Part shown: positions 11,166 through 22,684 of the stretch, one piece after another | Layout: each line of letters starts with the position of its first letter | How positions within the stretch are numbered: the stretch's first letter is position 1 | Assembly (NCBI GenBank): GCA_001600495.1 | Contig: BCKE01000001.1 | Coordinates: forward strand, 919,462 to 982,390 | Source of the DNA: Pilasporangium apinafurcum | Lineage: Eukaryota > Oomycota > Peronosporomycetes > Pythiales > Pythiaceae | Length of the DNA stretch: 62,929 nucleotides | Reading direction: 5' to 3' | Position numbers and translations under genes: made by a program | The notes under the pieces: model-generated | Databases searched by the model: none | Told to the model about the DNA's origin: nothing | The model's input: the letters and a program-made list of their open reading frames with translations, nothing else

Positions 11166-11486
11166 ACGGGGTAAGCTCCGTTACATGCATTTCATTGGTT
11201 AAAATTCCACATTTTAACCAATTACATGTTACTTTGCATTCTAAATGCTGAGAGCCACTCATTGGCAGATATATTAAGGTTTTAGGTTATTTTACATGCT
11301 TATCTTAGCCTAGATTTCCATTTATAACTCACCAAATAATACACTCTCAAATTTTCCACTGATTGCATACTTCCTATACAATCAGGAGTAACTTTAGACT
11401 TGCTTAAGTTACTCGTAGTTAGTTAAGTTACCAAATACGTTTCCTCAACCTACAGTGTGTGCAGTTGTAACAGCCACCCTGTTACA
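11161..11486 (-). repeat. Possible solo LTR
   Basis: The 326-bp segment is bounded by imperfect palindromes TGTAACGGGGTAAGCTCCGTTACA-type (11161-11184; split here for length) and TGTAACAGCCACCCTGTTACA-type (11466-11486). It thus begins TG and ends CA on either strand, as LTRs do. No matching second LTR or clear target duplication was found. An acidic open frame (11776-11450, minus) overlaps one end and might be the last part of an internal gene. Confidence 0.35.
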
Positions 11487-13150
11487 ATTGCTTTTTCGTC
11501 AACAACCTCCTCGGAAACTTCATACTTTTCTGATTCTTCTTCGTCAAGTTCTAGCTCATTTTCTTCGCGGTCCGTAGGTACAATAGGTTCGCATTGAAGC
11601 TCCGGTCCAGTTAAAGCTTCGTCATCATCGAAGTCCGAATCGCTCGGATTTACAACCTTCGATTGCCTGTTAGAATCGATCTCGTTTTCAGCGCCAAATT
11701 GGATAACTGAACGCGACACATTCCCAATGTTCGTCTGTCTAGGCTGTTGCTGCTTGTGTTTTTTCTGTAGAGACATGACACAGAGTAACTGGACAGTTGC
11801 TCACGTCGAGAATAAGATATCCCTGGTTGGGATCGCTGGACTTGGCTTGCAAAACTTGTTGAACAACTCAGTGTTGACTGAGATGAGTTGGTGTTTGCCT
11901 ATAAACACACATAATATACAAATAGCGATTGGTTATAGACATCTATCAATTCGTATTCACGAACTTCCCTTAGATCCTTCTGCCTCCACGATATAATCGC
12001 TAAAAAAAGTATCAGGAGGGATTCAGTTTATAACAATACTACGACTAGCACGTGAATCAGCGTACTAGTGATAGGTTTCACTAGTCGGTTTTGGGCAAGC
12101 CCCCCGTACTATATATATATATAGCAAGAAACACTCTCTCTATATATGGGAATTATACTGAGGAACGGGTATAAATACAACTACCCTCCTCCAATTCCTG
12201 CTAAAAATAACACTAGAACCTTTACTTACCTCTTGGCCTCTCCAATGTCTTATGCGAACAACGATTAGAATAATTCCTAATGCGCTATCCCATAGACGTG
12301 GGGAGGAGACTTGATCCACTTGTGGACTTGATGGCAAATCACACACTATGTATTATAAAAGACTTAGGACTACCAAAGCAATTCCTCCCTGCTGTGCTAC
12401 TGGCTCTTACCTCTTTTATGCAATTAAAAGAATTGATACAATTCACTAGTGCAATTAAATCGATCGATTTGGTCTAAATATGGGTAACGTACCCATATTT
12501 CCGTAAATAAACCAAATACGAGACACTTAGATCCAAAAATTGGCCATTTCAGACAAGCCCATAGCTGTAGTGCATGTTCACAGTATCGCGTCAAATCGCG
12601 TGCTTGTTCTTCATGTAATAACGCTTGAGAAAGCCGTCAGAAGTGTCATTATGCGATTCACTTTATCAGAGACACAAATTCTCCCGTTGTTGGTGACTTC
12701 AATAGACGGGTGCCATTAGATGGCTTGCACATGATAGTTCGCCCGATTTCAATCCCAAAATAATCGAACGCGTTTAGAATAAAATCTGAGCGCCGTGTAT
12801 ACTCTGCTGATGTTCCAGGCGGCGCGTAAATCGGGTTTATGATGATGTCATGTGACGAAATGACTGTAATGAACTAGAATAGAAAGTGGTTTAAAATAGT
12901 GTGGTACTGTAACGATGCTTGAGTGTTTTGAAGTAAATTAGAAAGTGAGATTATTGTTTTAGCTTGCACTACTCTCTTTCTTTCTAACCATTCATTTTCT
13001 GATGACCTAAGAACCTACCATTCTTCCTTCACATAAACATGCAATGATTACCTTGTAATTACGCTTTCGTAAATTAGTAATTACGTTTTCGTAAATACAA
13101 TAATTACGCTTTTCGTAAATGTAGAAATCATAACAGTATCAGATATGTAG
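11487..13150. other. Repeat-bearing intergenic region
   Basis: Contains an acidic open frame (11776-11450, minus, Asp/Glu-rich) that I cannot assign, a short inverted repeat ACTAGT..ACTAGT near 12062-12090, and a weak third copy of the 4480/11165 repeat near 12230-12540. No other gene is visible. Confidence 0.4.
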
Positions 13151-13225
13151 TTGGATATGCAAAATTATGAACTTGTGGGATTTGAACCAGGGACGTCAAG
13201 ATATAAAAAGTCTTCAATCCTTACA

Positions 13226-13738
13226 GTTCTTGTGATCGACCGTGCATCATATCACCGGACACTAACGCCCGAGAGCCATTCAGTCAAAGCTAGCAGCAAG
13301 AAGGCAAAGCTGATCAGTTGGCTCATCGAACGGAACATTGAGGTCGATGGAATGCGCACTACTGAAGATTACAACAAACTCACGCGGCCGGAGATGTACA
13401 AGATGTGCAAAACGAACGCACCAAAGCCTGTGTTTGAAGTGCGCATACTGACACAACGGTACGACTGCAACGTGCCTTTCCTCTCCGTCGGACACCTCGA
13501 GCTCAACCCGATCGAGCTGGTCTGGTCCAGGTTGAAGGGTTTCATCGCCCAGCGCAACGTCAATTTCTCGCTGCAGGAGGTCGAAAAGCTCGCACGCGAG
13601 TTCATTGATTCGTTCGATGGGGTAGAGTGGAAAAAATATGTGGAGCATTGTGTCAAGGTAGATGACGAGTACTTGTCGGCGCCCGATGACATTGAGCTGA
13701 ACGACCAGTCAGATAACTCCTCCGACGAGGACCCATAA
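13226..13738 (+). pseudogene. Tc1/IS630-like DDE transposase, C-terminal fragment
   Basis: The frame contains VLVIDRASYH (an Asp-containing block), a Lys-rich linker (SSKKAKLISWLIERNI) and ELNPIELVWSRLKGF, the Glu block of DDE_3-type transposases, then an acidic C-terminus ending at TAA 13736-13738. The N-terminal DNA-binding domain and first catalytic Asp are absent. The frame simply runs upstream into a tRNA-like segment at about 13165-13200, so this is a truncated copy. Confidence 0.75.
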
Positions 13739-14924
13739 TTTTTCTAATTCTTGCTCAATTTTTATTCTGCTTGGTTTGCCAAAACGCCAAAATACACGGC
13801 TACATAGTTTATGTAATAGCGCGTGTTAAATCAACGTTCACGTTAAAAATCTCAAATTTTACCATCGCTATTATTAACTGAGACAGAGAATAATTACTAA
13901 CCAGCTGAGCTAGAAGTAGTATCTTAGTATGATCCTTACAAATTTCCCTTTGGCCACACACACCACAACATTATTAAGTAAATTACACTGATAGGGGAAT
14001 CTTTTATGTTTTGGTAGAAGTAAAGTAGAGAAGAGAAAGGTGATCAAGCTAGGCGATGTAACACATGCCTGAACTCGCACGCAAGAAACAAGCGTAGCAT
14101 CGGCAGGTGCCTGACCTTGCGTTCGAGGTCAGACGACATTACATACTTCAAAGTCATTTCAATACATTAAGAGGGAAAATAGTCAGAAATACATATAGTT
14201 GCATATAATACATGTGTAAAGGAAGAAAGTAGAAAGCTGATCGTAATCAGATTAGGAAAAGATGCATTCAACGGGAGCTTAGATGTAGTGCTAGTGAACT
14301 AAGTCCTCCATCTAGTTCACTTTTCATTTTGCCATCAAGTTGCCACCTCCGCCCACCAATGTCCTTCAAGTTCGTCGTATTTCGACCAATCAGAATTCAT
14401 ACAGTTGACTTTCGTCCAATCATCGTATCGGAAACCAAGTAATCGTCACAGGCGACACATTTTAAATTTTGGGCTTGGTAGTAATAAAGGAATCCTGATT
14501 ATTAGGGAGTTCAATAATAGGGAACCGACCATTCTTGTGTTGTAGATGATTTCTTTTGCTGAAAAAGAATCATTAAACTTGAAAAGTTGCGTGTCGAATG
14601 ACGCTTTTTTGGGTTAAGTTTTATTTTTGTGAACTACGGTATTTCTTTTTCACATCCACCCGTTACGATATTTTTCTTCATTCACCCTCTTTTGTCAATA
14701 GTGTGTCGACATTTCGTCACCGAGGATTCGAGAAAACGTTGGGATTCCAATACAGTTTGTTAAGTAGGCGGTTATAATTTTTTAAGCGTTGACAAAAGAG
14801 GGTAATTTTGCATATGTTTGTCGTGTTCTTTCTATCGATTGCTCGACCCCACACACTCGGAATAATAACGCAAAGCGACCTGTGAGTGAAGACAAGTGAT
14901 CTAGACAGAGAAGTCGAAGCAAAC
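13739..14924. other. Intergenic; 5' flank of the cupredoxin-fold gene
   Basis: No coding sequence recognised. A small inverted repeat (AGTGAACTAAGTCC..TAGTTCACT) lies near 14296-14322. The last few hundred bases are presumably promoter, with no clear core element found. Confidence 0.4.
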
Positions 14925-17402
14925 ATGGGCAAAACACCCGAGAAAGGTACGTCTTCCTCTCCTTTCATTTATGTCTTCACATGTAGGTTAATATACTGAT
15001 GTTTGTGACGCTTTATCTCTTTCTTTCTTTTTTCTGCAGCAGGCGTGTTGGCGATGGGGCTGCGCTATCGCCGCAAGGTACCTGTGAGTGAAGAGGACAA
15101 CCGCAGCAGTCAGCATTACGTGCCAAAGAAACAACAAAATGCGTTCACGGCAAGTAATAACAATAACAATCAGAGCAATCACAACCATCACTACAAAAAC
15201 AGGAACCGACGGCGAAGTAGTGGCAGTAGTAACGACAACAACAACGAGAACGAACATCATCAAAGCAATCGACGAGGAAGAGAGGAGGAGCAGAGTCTAC
15301 GCGCAGATGCATGTGATGTGAATGGAGTATGTGTGGGTGATAATCAGCAGGACGGTGCATCTTTGTCTGTAGCAGTGCAACGGAAAACCAAGGGAAACCA
15401 GCAGGATGTTGATCCAGTAGCAGCTGAGGAAAGAATGGAGCGAACGACGCATTACATAAAGCGAAAGGATGCTTTGAAGTGGAAGAAGAAGCATGAAACG
15501 ACCAAATGGGTGAGCAAACAGGACCATGCGAAGACAAAGACGATGGTAAAAGGAGAGGAAAGTGAACCACAATCAACGGAACCAATTGAGCGGAAGGTGG
15601 ATGGACATGGAGCGGTTGCGCCGATAGTCTCTGCCGCCCTTGACAATGGGGATCAGAAAGATACATTGGTCAGAGAACCCGAACGTTTGCGAAGCAAGAA
15701 GAAGCATAATAGACAGCATGCCGATGATAGAGGTAAGTGAGTAGCGATAAGGGTAACAAGATTAATATTGAGCATTGACGCGTTTTCTGTGCATGTAGAA
15801 CTCACAGGAGCTCTTGAAAATAGAAACGAAGCAAAAGTAGTCGAGCAGGTTCAACCTGCAACAGCAGAAAAAAAGGTGAATGTCAGCAGCAAGGAACTCA
15901 GAGTGCAAGCACCAATTTCAATGCGAGGACAAGGGCAAGTGGATACAGTCGAGTTTCGGAGACGCAAGCAATCCTACAACAGCGAAAAGCGCAATCCGAC
16001 ATTGCTGAAGCAGCTGCTATGGAAAGCGAAACCTGTTCAAAATCAAGTGACTGTTCCAACTACTGAAGTACAAGCTTCACAGGACACCTCAGACGACGAT
16101 GAAGAACGCACGTATGCAGAGCATGAGCGACATGCTTTGAAGCAACAAGCGAGTGTCACGACGAAGAATTTGAGCTTTTCAGTGGAATCATCTAGCCAGG
16201 AAACCCAATCTGGGTCTGAAGATGAAGTATTTACCCAGTACGATCTGATTTCAACAGAAGTGATGCATTATCCGTCGGTGCATCAAGTAAACATTGGATC
16301 AGCATGGCTGGAGATGTATTTCCCTACACCGTTACCTCTAGAGGTGTTGAAGCATCCGGCATTCCACAACGAGCACGTGACCACTCACGAGATTCTTCTT
16401 GAAGATTTTGAATTCCATCCACCGGCACTGAAAGTTCAAAAAGGAGATGTTGTGGTATGGCGAGTAAGTTCTCGTACGCTTGGCATGGTGGAGCACTGCC
16501 TGGATGTTACATTGACGGATTCAACTACTGGCCATGTCATTTGCACCTCGAGCCCAACTTTGGGAAGTGGCGACGCGATTGCCTGGCGATTTGGCTGTGC
16601 GGGAATGGTGTCGATTGTGTGCAATGTTTACAAGGCGCAGGGCTCGGTGACGGTGTACGATGACGACGCTCTTAAGCATAATGAAGCAGAGATAGCGACT
16701 GAGACACCACAAGCTGAAGTGAGCGTACGTGAGCGACGCAATAAGCAAAAGAAGTTGTTAAAGAAGAAGCAAAAGAACGCTGGATATCATAATGAAAGAC
16801 TGGAAGTACCAGTCGTGGAGTCGCTACCGCGCCCTGAATCACCTGTTGCAGTATTCCACCCGTCGAAAGATATTAATCTAGCACCAGAAATCGATGCTGA
16901 TGTTTGTCGTGCCGTGCTTTCGGAATTACGCCAAGTCGCGATTGGATCAACCGATTCGTTCATTGTGATTGGTGACGTGGCTTGTCCAGTGACCATGGAT
17001 GGCGATAGTGATGATCATGCAAACGATGGAATGGTTGTCAATGAAGACGCAGAAGTAAGGGATAGCGAACAAGACGAACTCGATGGAGTGATTGACTTTC
17101 AGCAGAAAGTGATTGCGATGCTCAAGAAATCGGAAGAATCACAAGCTCGTCAGCGTGACAGCTTTTCCGTGGAATCGTCTGGTTTTGATGCTGGTTTTGC
17201 CTACGATTTTTTCAAACAACGTACGTAGTTATCCGCAGTGATTTGAGGCCGAATGCGGAGACTAACCTTTTTTTGCTTTTGGATATGATTAGGCTTTACT
17301 GCTGTGAAGCATGGTTCGGAAGTGGTGCTGTACCCGACTTGTAATGTTTCACCTACTGGTACAAGTGTACAGATGGCGGACTTAGTGGATCTGTTGTCGT
17401 AA
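14925..17402 (+). CDS. Cupredoxin-fold domain protein, four exons
   Basis: Exons 14925-14946, 15040-15732, 15799-17220 and 17293-17402 join in frame to 748 residues, with GT-AG introns of 93, 66 and 72 nt. The second exon acceptor is a tandem CAGCAG that could add or drop one Ala. The N-terminal half is low-complexity (Asn/His-, Lys- and Gln-rich) without signal peptide. Residues about 440-527 form a cupredoxin-like beta domain (FEFHPPALKVQKGDVVVW ... VSIVCNVYKAQGSVTV). Of the usual Cu ligands one His and the Cys are present, but the second His position is Tyr and Met is missing, so copper binding is doubtful. A basic stretch (KKLLKKKQK) and acidic regions follow. Function unknown, probably intracellular. 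Confidence 0.75.
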
Positions 17403-17683
17403 GTTCCTGCTCGGTCGGAATTGCCTTTGATGTAGGAGAGAGGACAAGTAAATTTGTGTACATTATTTTTCATTTTTCCGTGATCAATGATTAAATCAAG
17501 AAACGAGAAAATGAATTACAAACTTTTGCGAACAAATAAAAACGTAGTTCATCATTGTAAATGTGTCCTTTCCTATTCCTTCCTTATGGGAACCCTCATT
17601 ATCAACAAAGTGCTATGAGCAAATGTGATATGTACCTATCCAATTTGCTCTTATACTGCCAAAACTTTTTTCTAAAAAGTTAT

Positions 17684-20449
17684 TTACAAGTACACTTCTC
17701 CACGTGCGCGTGGAGTTTGTGTCGCATCGTAGCTGAGCTGGATGGTTTCGTTCGGCGTGAGCAGATCCAGTGTTGGTCGCGGCTTTGGCCGGAAAATAAA
17801 TACAGCAATAACCACGGCGCCGATCAACACTGCACCGACTACAATGAAGACAAGTGCATTCCCACTAAGGCTGCCGTTGAGAATCCCGCCTGAACTCTTG
17901 GCTGAATTTGTGGATGGTGAATTCGCTGCTGACTCTGATGAGCTCGTAGCAAGCGCCCCATCGTCCGAAATAATGGGCTGCAATGTTGCGAAATCATTTC
18001 GAGAACTTTCATGGACTGCTGCTTCAGTTGATGAAGGAGACTTGTCATGGTCATCATCATTTGATGAAGCTGAACCGGAAAGTGACTCTAAAATAATCAC
18101 AGTATCCTTTGAATCATTCGCATTCGACTCCGACTCCGACTCCGATTCGATTGTTTCGTCGGAATTAGGCTGCGATCCAATATCAGAAGTGCCATTCGAG
18201 CCAGCTTTAGAATCGAATCCTGCGTCATCTGAGCCAAAACCGTGGGAATCCACACCAGAATTAGCTGAATCCAGCGAGTGCGACTGCGATCCTGCCTCGA
18301 CCCCACTTGAACTGGGTTCCAATGTTTGTTGACCAACTCCAGTTGTATCGGTCAACCCAGACGAGGATTGGTCTCCTCCCAATCCAGCATCACCCAAGGA
18401 AGAGGACTGATCACCTCCTGCAGCAGCTGAGTCACTAGTCGAATCAGCTGAACCTGCATCAGGAATTTCCGTTGGTTGGGAAGTTGTAGGTTCTGATACA
18501 TTTGATGGCTCTAGTTGTGGAGACGGGGAGGCAGAAACGTCCGATGAACCCGATCCAGAAGAACTGTCACTCGATACTGGTGTATTAGTGCTAGCAGCTG
18601 GGATCGGCGTAACAGTTGTATCCGTTGAAGGTGAGCTACTGCTTGGGACGGGAGTAGATACATCTGACAACACTGGTGCAGATGACGTTTCGGACGGAGC
18701 AGAAGTACTAGACCCATCTGTCGAGGTTGGAGATGGTGATGTCTCGGTCGGTGCTACTGATGTCTCGNNNNNNNNNNNNNNNNNNNNNNNNNNNNNNNNN
18801 NNNNNNNNNNNNNNNNNNNNNNNNNNNNNNNNNNNNNNNNNNNNNNNNNNNNNNNNNNNNNNNNNNNNNNNNNNNNNNNNNNNNNNNNNNNNNNNNNNNN
18901 NNNNNNNNNNNNNNNNNNNNNNNNNNNNNNNNNNNNNNNNNNNNNNNNNNNNNNNNNNNNNNNNNNNNNNNNNNNNNNNNNNNNNNNNNNNNNNNNNNNN
19001 NNNNNNNNNNNNNNNNNNNNNNNNNNNNNNNNNNNNNNNNNNNNNNNNNNNNNNNNNNNNNNNNNNNNNNNNNNNNNNNNNNNNNNNNNNNNNNNNNNNN
19101 NNNNNNNNNNNNNNNNNNNNNNNNNNNNNNNNNNNNNNNNNNNNNNNNNNNNNNNNNNNNNNNNNNNNNNNNNNNNNNNNNNNNNNNNNNNNNNNNNNNN
19201 NNNNNNNNNNNNNNNNNNNNNNNNNNNNNNNNNNNNNNNNNNNNNNNNNNNNNNNNNNNNNNNNNNNNNNNNNNNNNNNNNNNNNNNNNNNNNNNNNNNN
19301 NNNNNNNNNNNNNNNNNNNNNNNNNNNNNNNNNNNNNNNNNNNNNNNNNNNNNNNNNNNNNNNNNNNNNNNNNNNNNNNNNNNNNNNNNNNNNNNNNNNN
19401 NNNNNNNNNNNNNNNNNNNNNNNNNNNNNNNNNNNNNNNNNNNNNNNNNNNNNNNNNNNNNNNNNNNNNNNNNNNNNNNNNNNNNNNNNNNNNNNNNNNN
19501 NNNNNNNNNNNNNNNNNNNNNNNNNNNNNNNNNNNNNNNNNNNNNNNGACGGAGCAGAAGTACTAGACCCATCTGTCGAGGTTGGAGATGGTGATGTCTC
19601 GGTCGGTGCTACTGATGTCTCGGTCGGTGCTGGAGCACTAGAACTATCCATAGCTGTTGGTACAGGCGTCTCACTTGGAACCTGAGTGCTGTAGTTGTCA
19701 GTCGAGGTTGGTGTTGTCGACGGTACGTACGGCGTTGAAGTGCTTGATCCGTCAGTTTGTGGTGATGCTGGTGACGTCTCAGTTGGCGTTAATGTACTGG
19801 AACCATCGCTTCCAGTCGAGGTAAGAAAACTTTCTGTAGAAGTTGGCGCATTTGTGACATCGTTCTGATTTGTAGGAGTAGGAGTAGAATTCTCTAGTGA
19901 AGCCGATGACGACGAAGAAGCTCCTTCGACTGTTGTTGTTGTTGTCGTCTCTGTCGAAGACACAATCTCAATATTTGTAGCTGTGGTAGTACTTCCTTCT
20001 GTTGCTGTTGTTTCTTGTTGTCTTCGCTGCACAACCGCTTCGAGTACCTCACGGGATAATATACACTGCTCTTCTTGACCGCGAACATCCAAGCTCACAC
20101 ATCCGAGTGTCGCATTCGCGAGCAACGCACAGCAACTTCCCCTTAGAAGGTATACCTGACCGGTCAAATCCCAACGCCCTGCCGTTGGACATGCAAACCC
20201 TGTGATGGTATCGGTTTCGCTACCGGCACACGGCTCATCGTCAACGCAAAACACTCCAGATGCACCCAGCACCGCCACTTGTTTCAACCCAAGCTGCTCA
20301 CATGTTGCTCCATCTGTTGCGCTGGCTGTTGACTGTGGGTTTTCTATCGAGCTCAGCCATCTTAAGCCATGCTCCAGTGCATCCACATGCACCGATACTC
20401 CCTGGACGAGGAATAGAAGCACCGCAAGCACTGCTTTCCTTGTCGGCAT
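17684..20449 (-). CDS. Mucin-like type I membrane protein with tandem Ser/Thr/Pro repeats
   Basis: Start chosen at 20449 because MPTRKAVLAVLLFLVQGVSV is a good signal peptide; the frame extends 22 codons upstream without one. A Cys-containing ectodomain of about 120 residues (CEQLGLK..CVDDEPC..GFACPTAG) is followed by several hundred Ser/Thr/Pro residues. The tandem unit is 24 residues (72 bp), reading ETSVAPTETSPSPTSTDGSS plus TSAP. Then come a Ser/Asp-rich stretch, a transmembrane helix (ALVFIVVGAVLIGAVVIAVF) and a short basic tail. It is likely a heavily O-glycosylated surface or wall-associated protein. An in-frame run of 780 Ns falls in the repeats, so true length is unknown. Convergent with the upstream gene. 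Confidence 0.85.
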   Translation of the reverse strand: MPTRKAVLAVLLFLVQGVSVHVDALEHGLRWLSSIENPQSTASATDGATCEQLGLKQVAVLGASGVFCVDDEPCAGSETDTITGFACPTAGRWDLTGQVYLLRGSCCALLANATLGCVSLDVRGQEEQCILSREVLEAVVQRRQQETTATEGSTTTATNIEIVSSTETTTTTTVEGASSSSSASLENSTPTPTNQNDVTNAPTSTESFLTSTGSDGSSTLTPTETSPASPQTDGSSTSTPYVPSTTPTSTDNYSTQVPSETPVPTAMDSSSAPAPTETSVAPTETSPSPTSTDGSSTSAPXXXXXXXXXXXXXXXXXXXXXXXXXXXXXXXXXXXXXXXXXXXXXXXXXXXXXXXXXXXXXXXXXXXXXXXXXXXXXXXXXXXXXXXXXXXXXXXXXXXXXXXXXXXXXXXXXXXXXXXXXXXXXXXXXXXXXXXXXXXXXXXXXXXXXXXXXXXXXXXXXXXXXXXXXXXXXXXXXXXXXXXXXXXXXXXXXXXXXXXXXXXXXXXXXXXXXXXXXXXXXXXXXXXXXXXXXXXXXXXXXXXXXXXXXXXXXXXXXXXXXETSVAPTETSPSPTSTDGSSTSAPSETSSAPVLSDVSTPVPSSSSPSTDTTVTPIPAASTNTPVSSDSSSGSGSSDVSASPSPQLEPSNVSEPTTSQPTEIPDAGSADSTSDSAAAGGDQSSSLGDAGLGGDQSSSGLTDTTGVGQQTLEPSSSGVEAGSQSHSLDSANSGVDSHGFGSDDAGFDSKAGSNGTSDIGSQPNSDETIESESESESNANDSKDTVIILESLSGSASSNDDDHDKSPSSTEAAVHESSRNDFATLQPIISDDGALATSSSESAANSPSTNSAKSSGGILNGSLSGNALVFIVVGAVLIGAVVIAVFIFRPKPRPTLDLLTPNETIQLSYDATQTPRARGEVYL
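18768..19547. other. Assembly gap (780 N) inside a 72-bp tandem repeat array
   Basis: The roughly 75 bases on each side of the gap are identical copies of the repeat unit, showing that the gap was caused by the tandem array. 780 is divisible by 3 but not by 72, so its length is an estimate. Confidence 0.95.
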
Positions 20450-22310
20450 GATACGGTAATTTGTGCGGTGCGCGAGTATAAAGGCCAATGCTATTTTCTG
20501 TATTTCCACCGCCAAAGAAGAAGAAGAATATTGGATTCACTTCTGCAAGAAGTGGGTTCACACACGCCACAATCGGCAACACCAGGGTATTACCTATCGG
20601 TAAGCCAGCAAAGAATACACAACCAGACAGTACGTCAGTAAACTTCGCCCATCGTGGTAGTGCAAACAATTCGAAGGCTCCTAACTCATGCTTTAGACCA
20701 TTCGTATAGATACATATACATCGTGATGACATTATAAATGCTCGTCACTCACTCACTCACTTGCTTTGCGACGTTTACTAGAGTTAAATCGCACACACCG
20801 GGACAGGATGTGTTGATATGAAGCTGATTGGCGTTACTCGCAATAGCACGCGGCGAAACGTGTGGCATCCACTGCACGTTCAATGAATGAGCGATGCTTT
20901 AAGAAACCAACTGGCGTCGTTGGGTAACGAGTTAATGGATGTTCTGTTCCACACCAGCCAGCAGCAGTCACAATGGCGAGCTCCGATATGAAGAGAGAGG
21001 AGGTGCCCGTGCCTTTCGCTTTCATACACCTACTGTACCTCTTGTCGTTAGTTGATTTAAGTGTAGGAACTACCTGTGATTGGCTGAAAGTCCAACTTAT
21101 GGGTTGCTTCAGCATCAACTTATCATGTTTTTACTGTAGTACCCATACAAAAAGCACACTACGACGGAAATACCTAACCCTTTCAAGTGGGTGTATAGAG
21201 TGAAAGAGGATGCTTTTGTTCCTGGAAAAATTTAGGCATTTGCACTTTTGCCACACAATAATACCACACCATCCATTTTTCAGTGATGGACTACTGAAGA
21301 TTATCCCTAACAGTAAAACACGTAAAAATGATCTCTAACCAGCAAACACACACACGTGAAGCACATAATTTTAAGCCACCATTGCTTGTACGCTTACAGA
21401 CATGCCTTGTCGGAGACGTTTCCATCGACGCAGTGCACAACGATAAAGCGGATTGATGTGCTGTGCACCGCCAAGTGATATAAACTTTTAAATGATATGG
21501 CGTATCTGATCGACTTAACTCTATGCGGTATAGTTGTCTGTGCTATGTCTTGGAGTGCCACATGCTGTTAATGTACATAAACCATCTTCTTTTTATGTTT
21601 GCTTCTGATGATAATTAAGGTGGACTTTCATCCAAAGCTTTAACCAGCACTACAAATACATTTGCGATATAAGTCACAAAAACAACATAAACCTTAGTGG
21701 TTGTGAACGTCAACATGAGTGCTGCCTGGTATCCAATGATGAGCCATGAGTAGTGGGTTGATCGACGACTACGTTAGTGACAATGGGGGCAGAAGTCAGC
21801 ATCATCTTTCCTCCCACCATTTTACACTGAATCCAAGAGATGGAGATGTCCAAAACATAGAGTAGTATCGGTAGGATTCTTCACAGGGTACATGTGCAAC
21901 GCATGCTGTAATAGAATGACCTGCATTAGATTGATGATTGAGTTTTCGAGGGTGGAAAGTAACTCTCAGTCCAATATATCAATTCTCTTGTGAAGTAAGC
22001 GCAACGCTCTGAGTGCAACGACGAGACATTTATACCTTTCATCTTATTTGACACTCCAACTGTAAAAACGGATAAGAAATGACAAATTAAAACAACCAAC
22101 ATTGTGCATGTCCCAAGTGACCAACAATCGAAGTTTTGTGCTCTGAATGTCGAAGGCAGATCTTCGTATCACTGTGCAAATCTATTTCTTTTCTGTGCGA
22201 CAAGGACGTTAGTAGAGGAATTTTCACAAGTCACCTCAAACTATATGAGATACCAAAGTACCAGTAACTCGGGAATCCCTTGTTTCGCTGTTTAGGTCCT
22301 ACTCAACTAG
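20450..22310. other. Intergenic, nothing firm identified
   Basis: Holds the promoter side of the mucin-like gene and about 1.8 kb without a recognisable gene. A short minus frame (21118-20834) has no family I know. From about 22200 the sequence becomes the downstream flank of a Fanzor remnant, matching 49930-49800 in reverse. Confidence 0.45.
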
Positions 22311-22620
22311 CAAACGCTAGTTAAGTCTAGACAACTGCGGAGTAGTCATCTCCGACACCTGGACTCGATGAGTCCAAGTAAGTAGGTGTTCATTCTTGAG
22401 AAAGATGTTTCTAGTGTGATGCTTGTCTTGTAGTTTTTTTGTTGCTCTTTTGAGGCTCTTTGATCGATGCACCAATATATAAACATTCCTCGACATTAGC
22501 ATCATCATTCGCCCAAAAATGAAGAATGTATTTGACATTGCTTGGCATTTTATCGACTACATGTTGCCTAGTCCACCAACATGACACGCAACTTATCTCA
22601 CACAAAATCCCCCGTGATAC
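22311..22620 (-). pseudogene. Fanzor (TnpB-like) lineage B remnant, C-terminal end and 3' stem-loop
   Basis: The minus strand ends in TRNIFLKNEHLLTWTHRVQVSE, matching the C-terminal end of the copy at 49495-49761 (ARSIFLKNEHLLVWTP). Only this terminal piece is recognisable. Upstream the frame reads VKYILHFWANDDANVEECLY, which does not match the other Fanzor copies. The region beyond the hairpin matches the other copies for roughly 100 further bases. Assignment rests on similarity within the window. Confidence 0.55.
22325..22400 (-). ncRNA. Candidate Fanzor guide-RNA scaffold/right end, copy 1
   Basis: Minus strand: GAACACCTACT, then the stem-loop CTGGACTCATCGAGTCCAG-like (22359-22377), then GGTGTCGGAGATGACTACTC and GCAGTTGTCTAGACTTAACT. 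The same order is conserved at 49738-49830 and partly at 53215-53275. In TnpB/Fanzor systems the guide RNA overlaps the 3' end of the nuclease gene. Transcription is not shown here. Confidence 0.35.
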
Positions 22621-22684
22621 ACGAACATTACCCGATCAAAATGACCATGCTCGTTAAAATTAGTAGCCGGGTCGTCGACTGGTC

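Noticed and set aside
15145-15666. Antisense frame in the cupredoxin-fold gene
   Set aside because: Shadow of Asn/His-rich coding sequence.
18588-19685. Long plus-strand frame opposite the mucin-like gene
   Set aside because: Antisense shadow of a low-complexity repeat, mostly Ns; it lacks protein-like features.
20834-21118. Minus-strand protein-like frame
   Set aside because: No motif, no family, no splice support.
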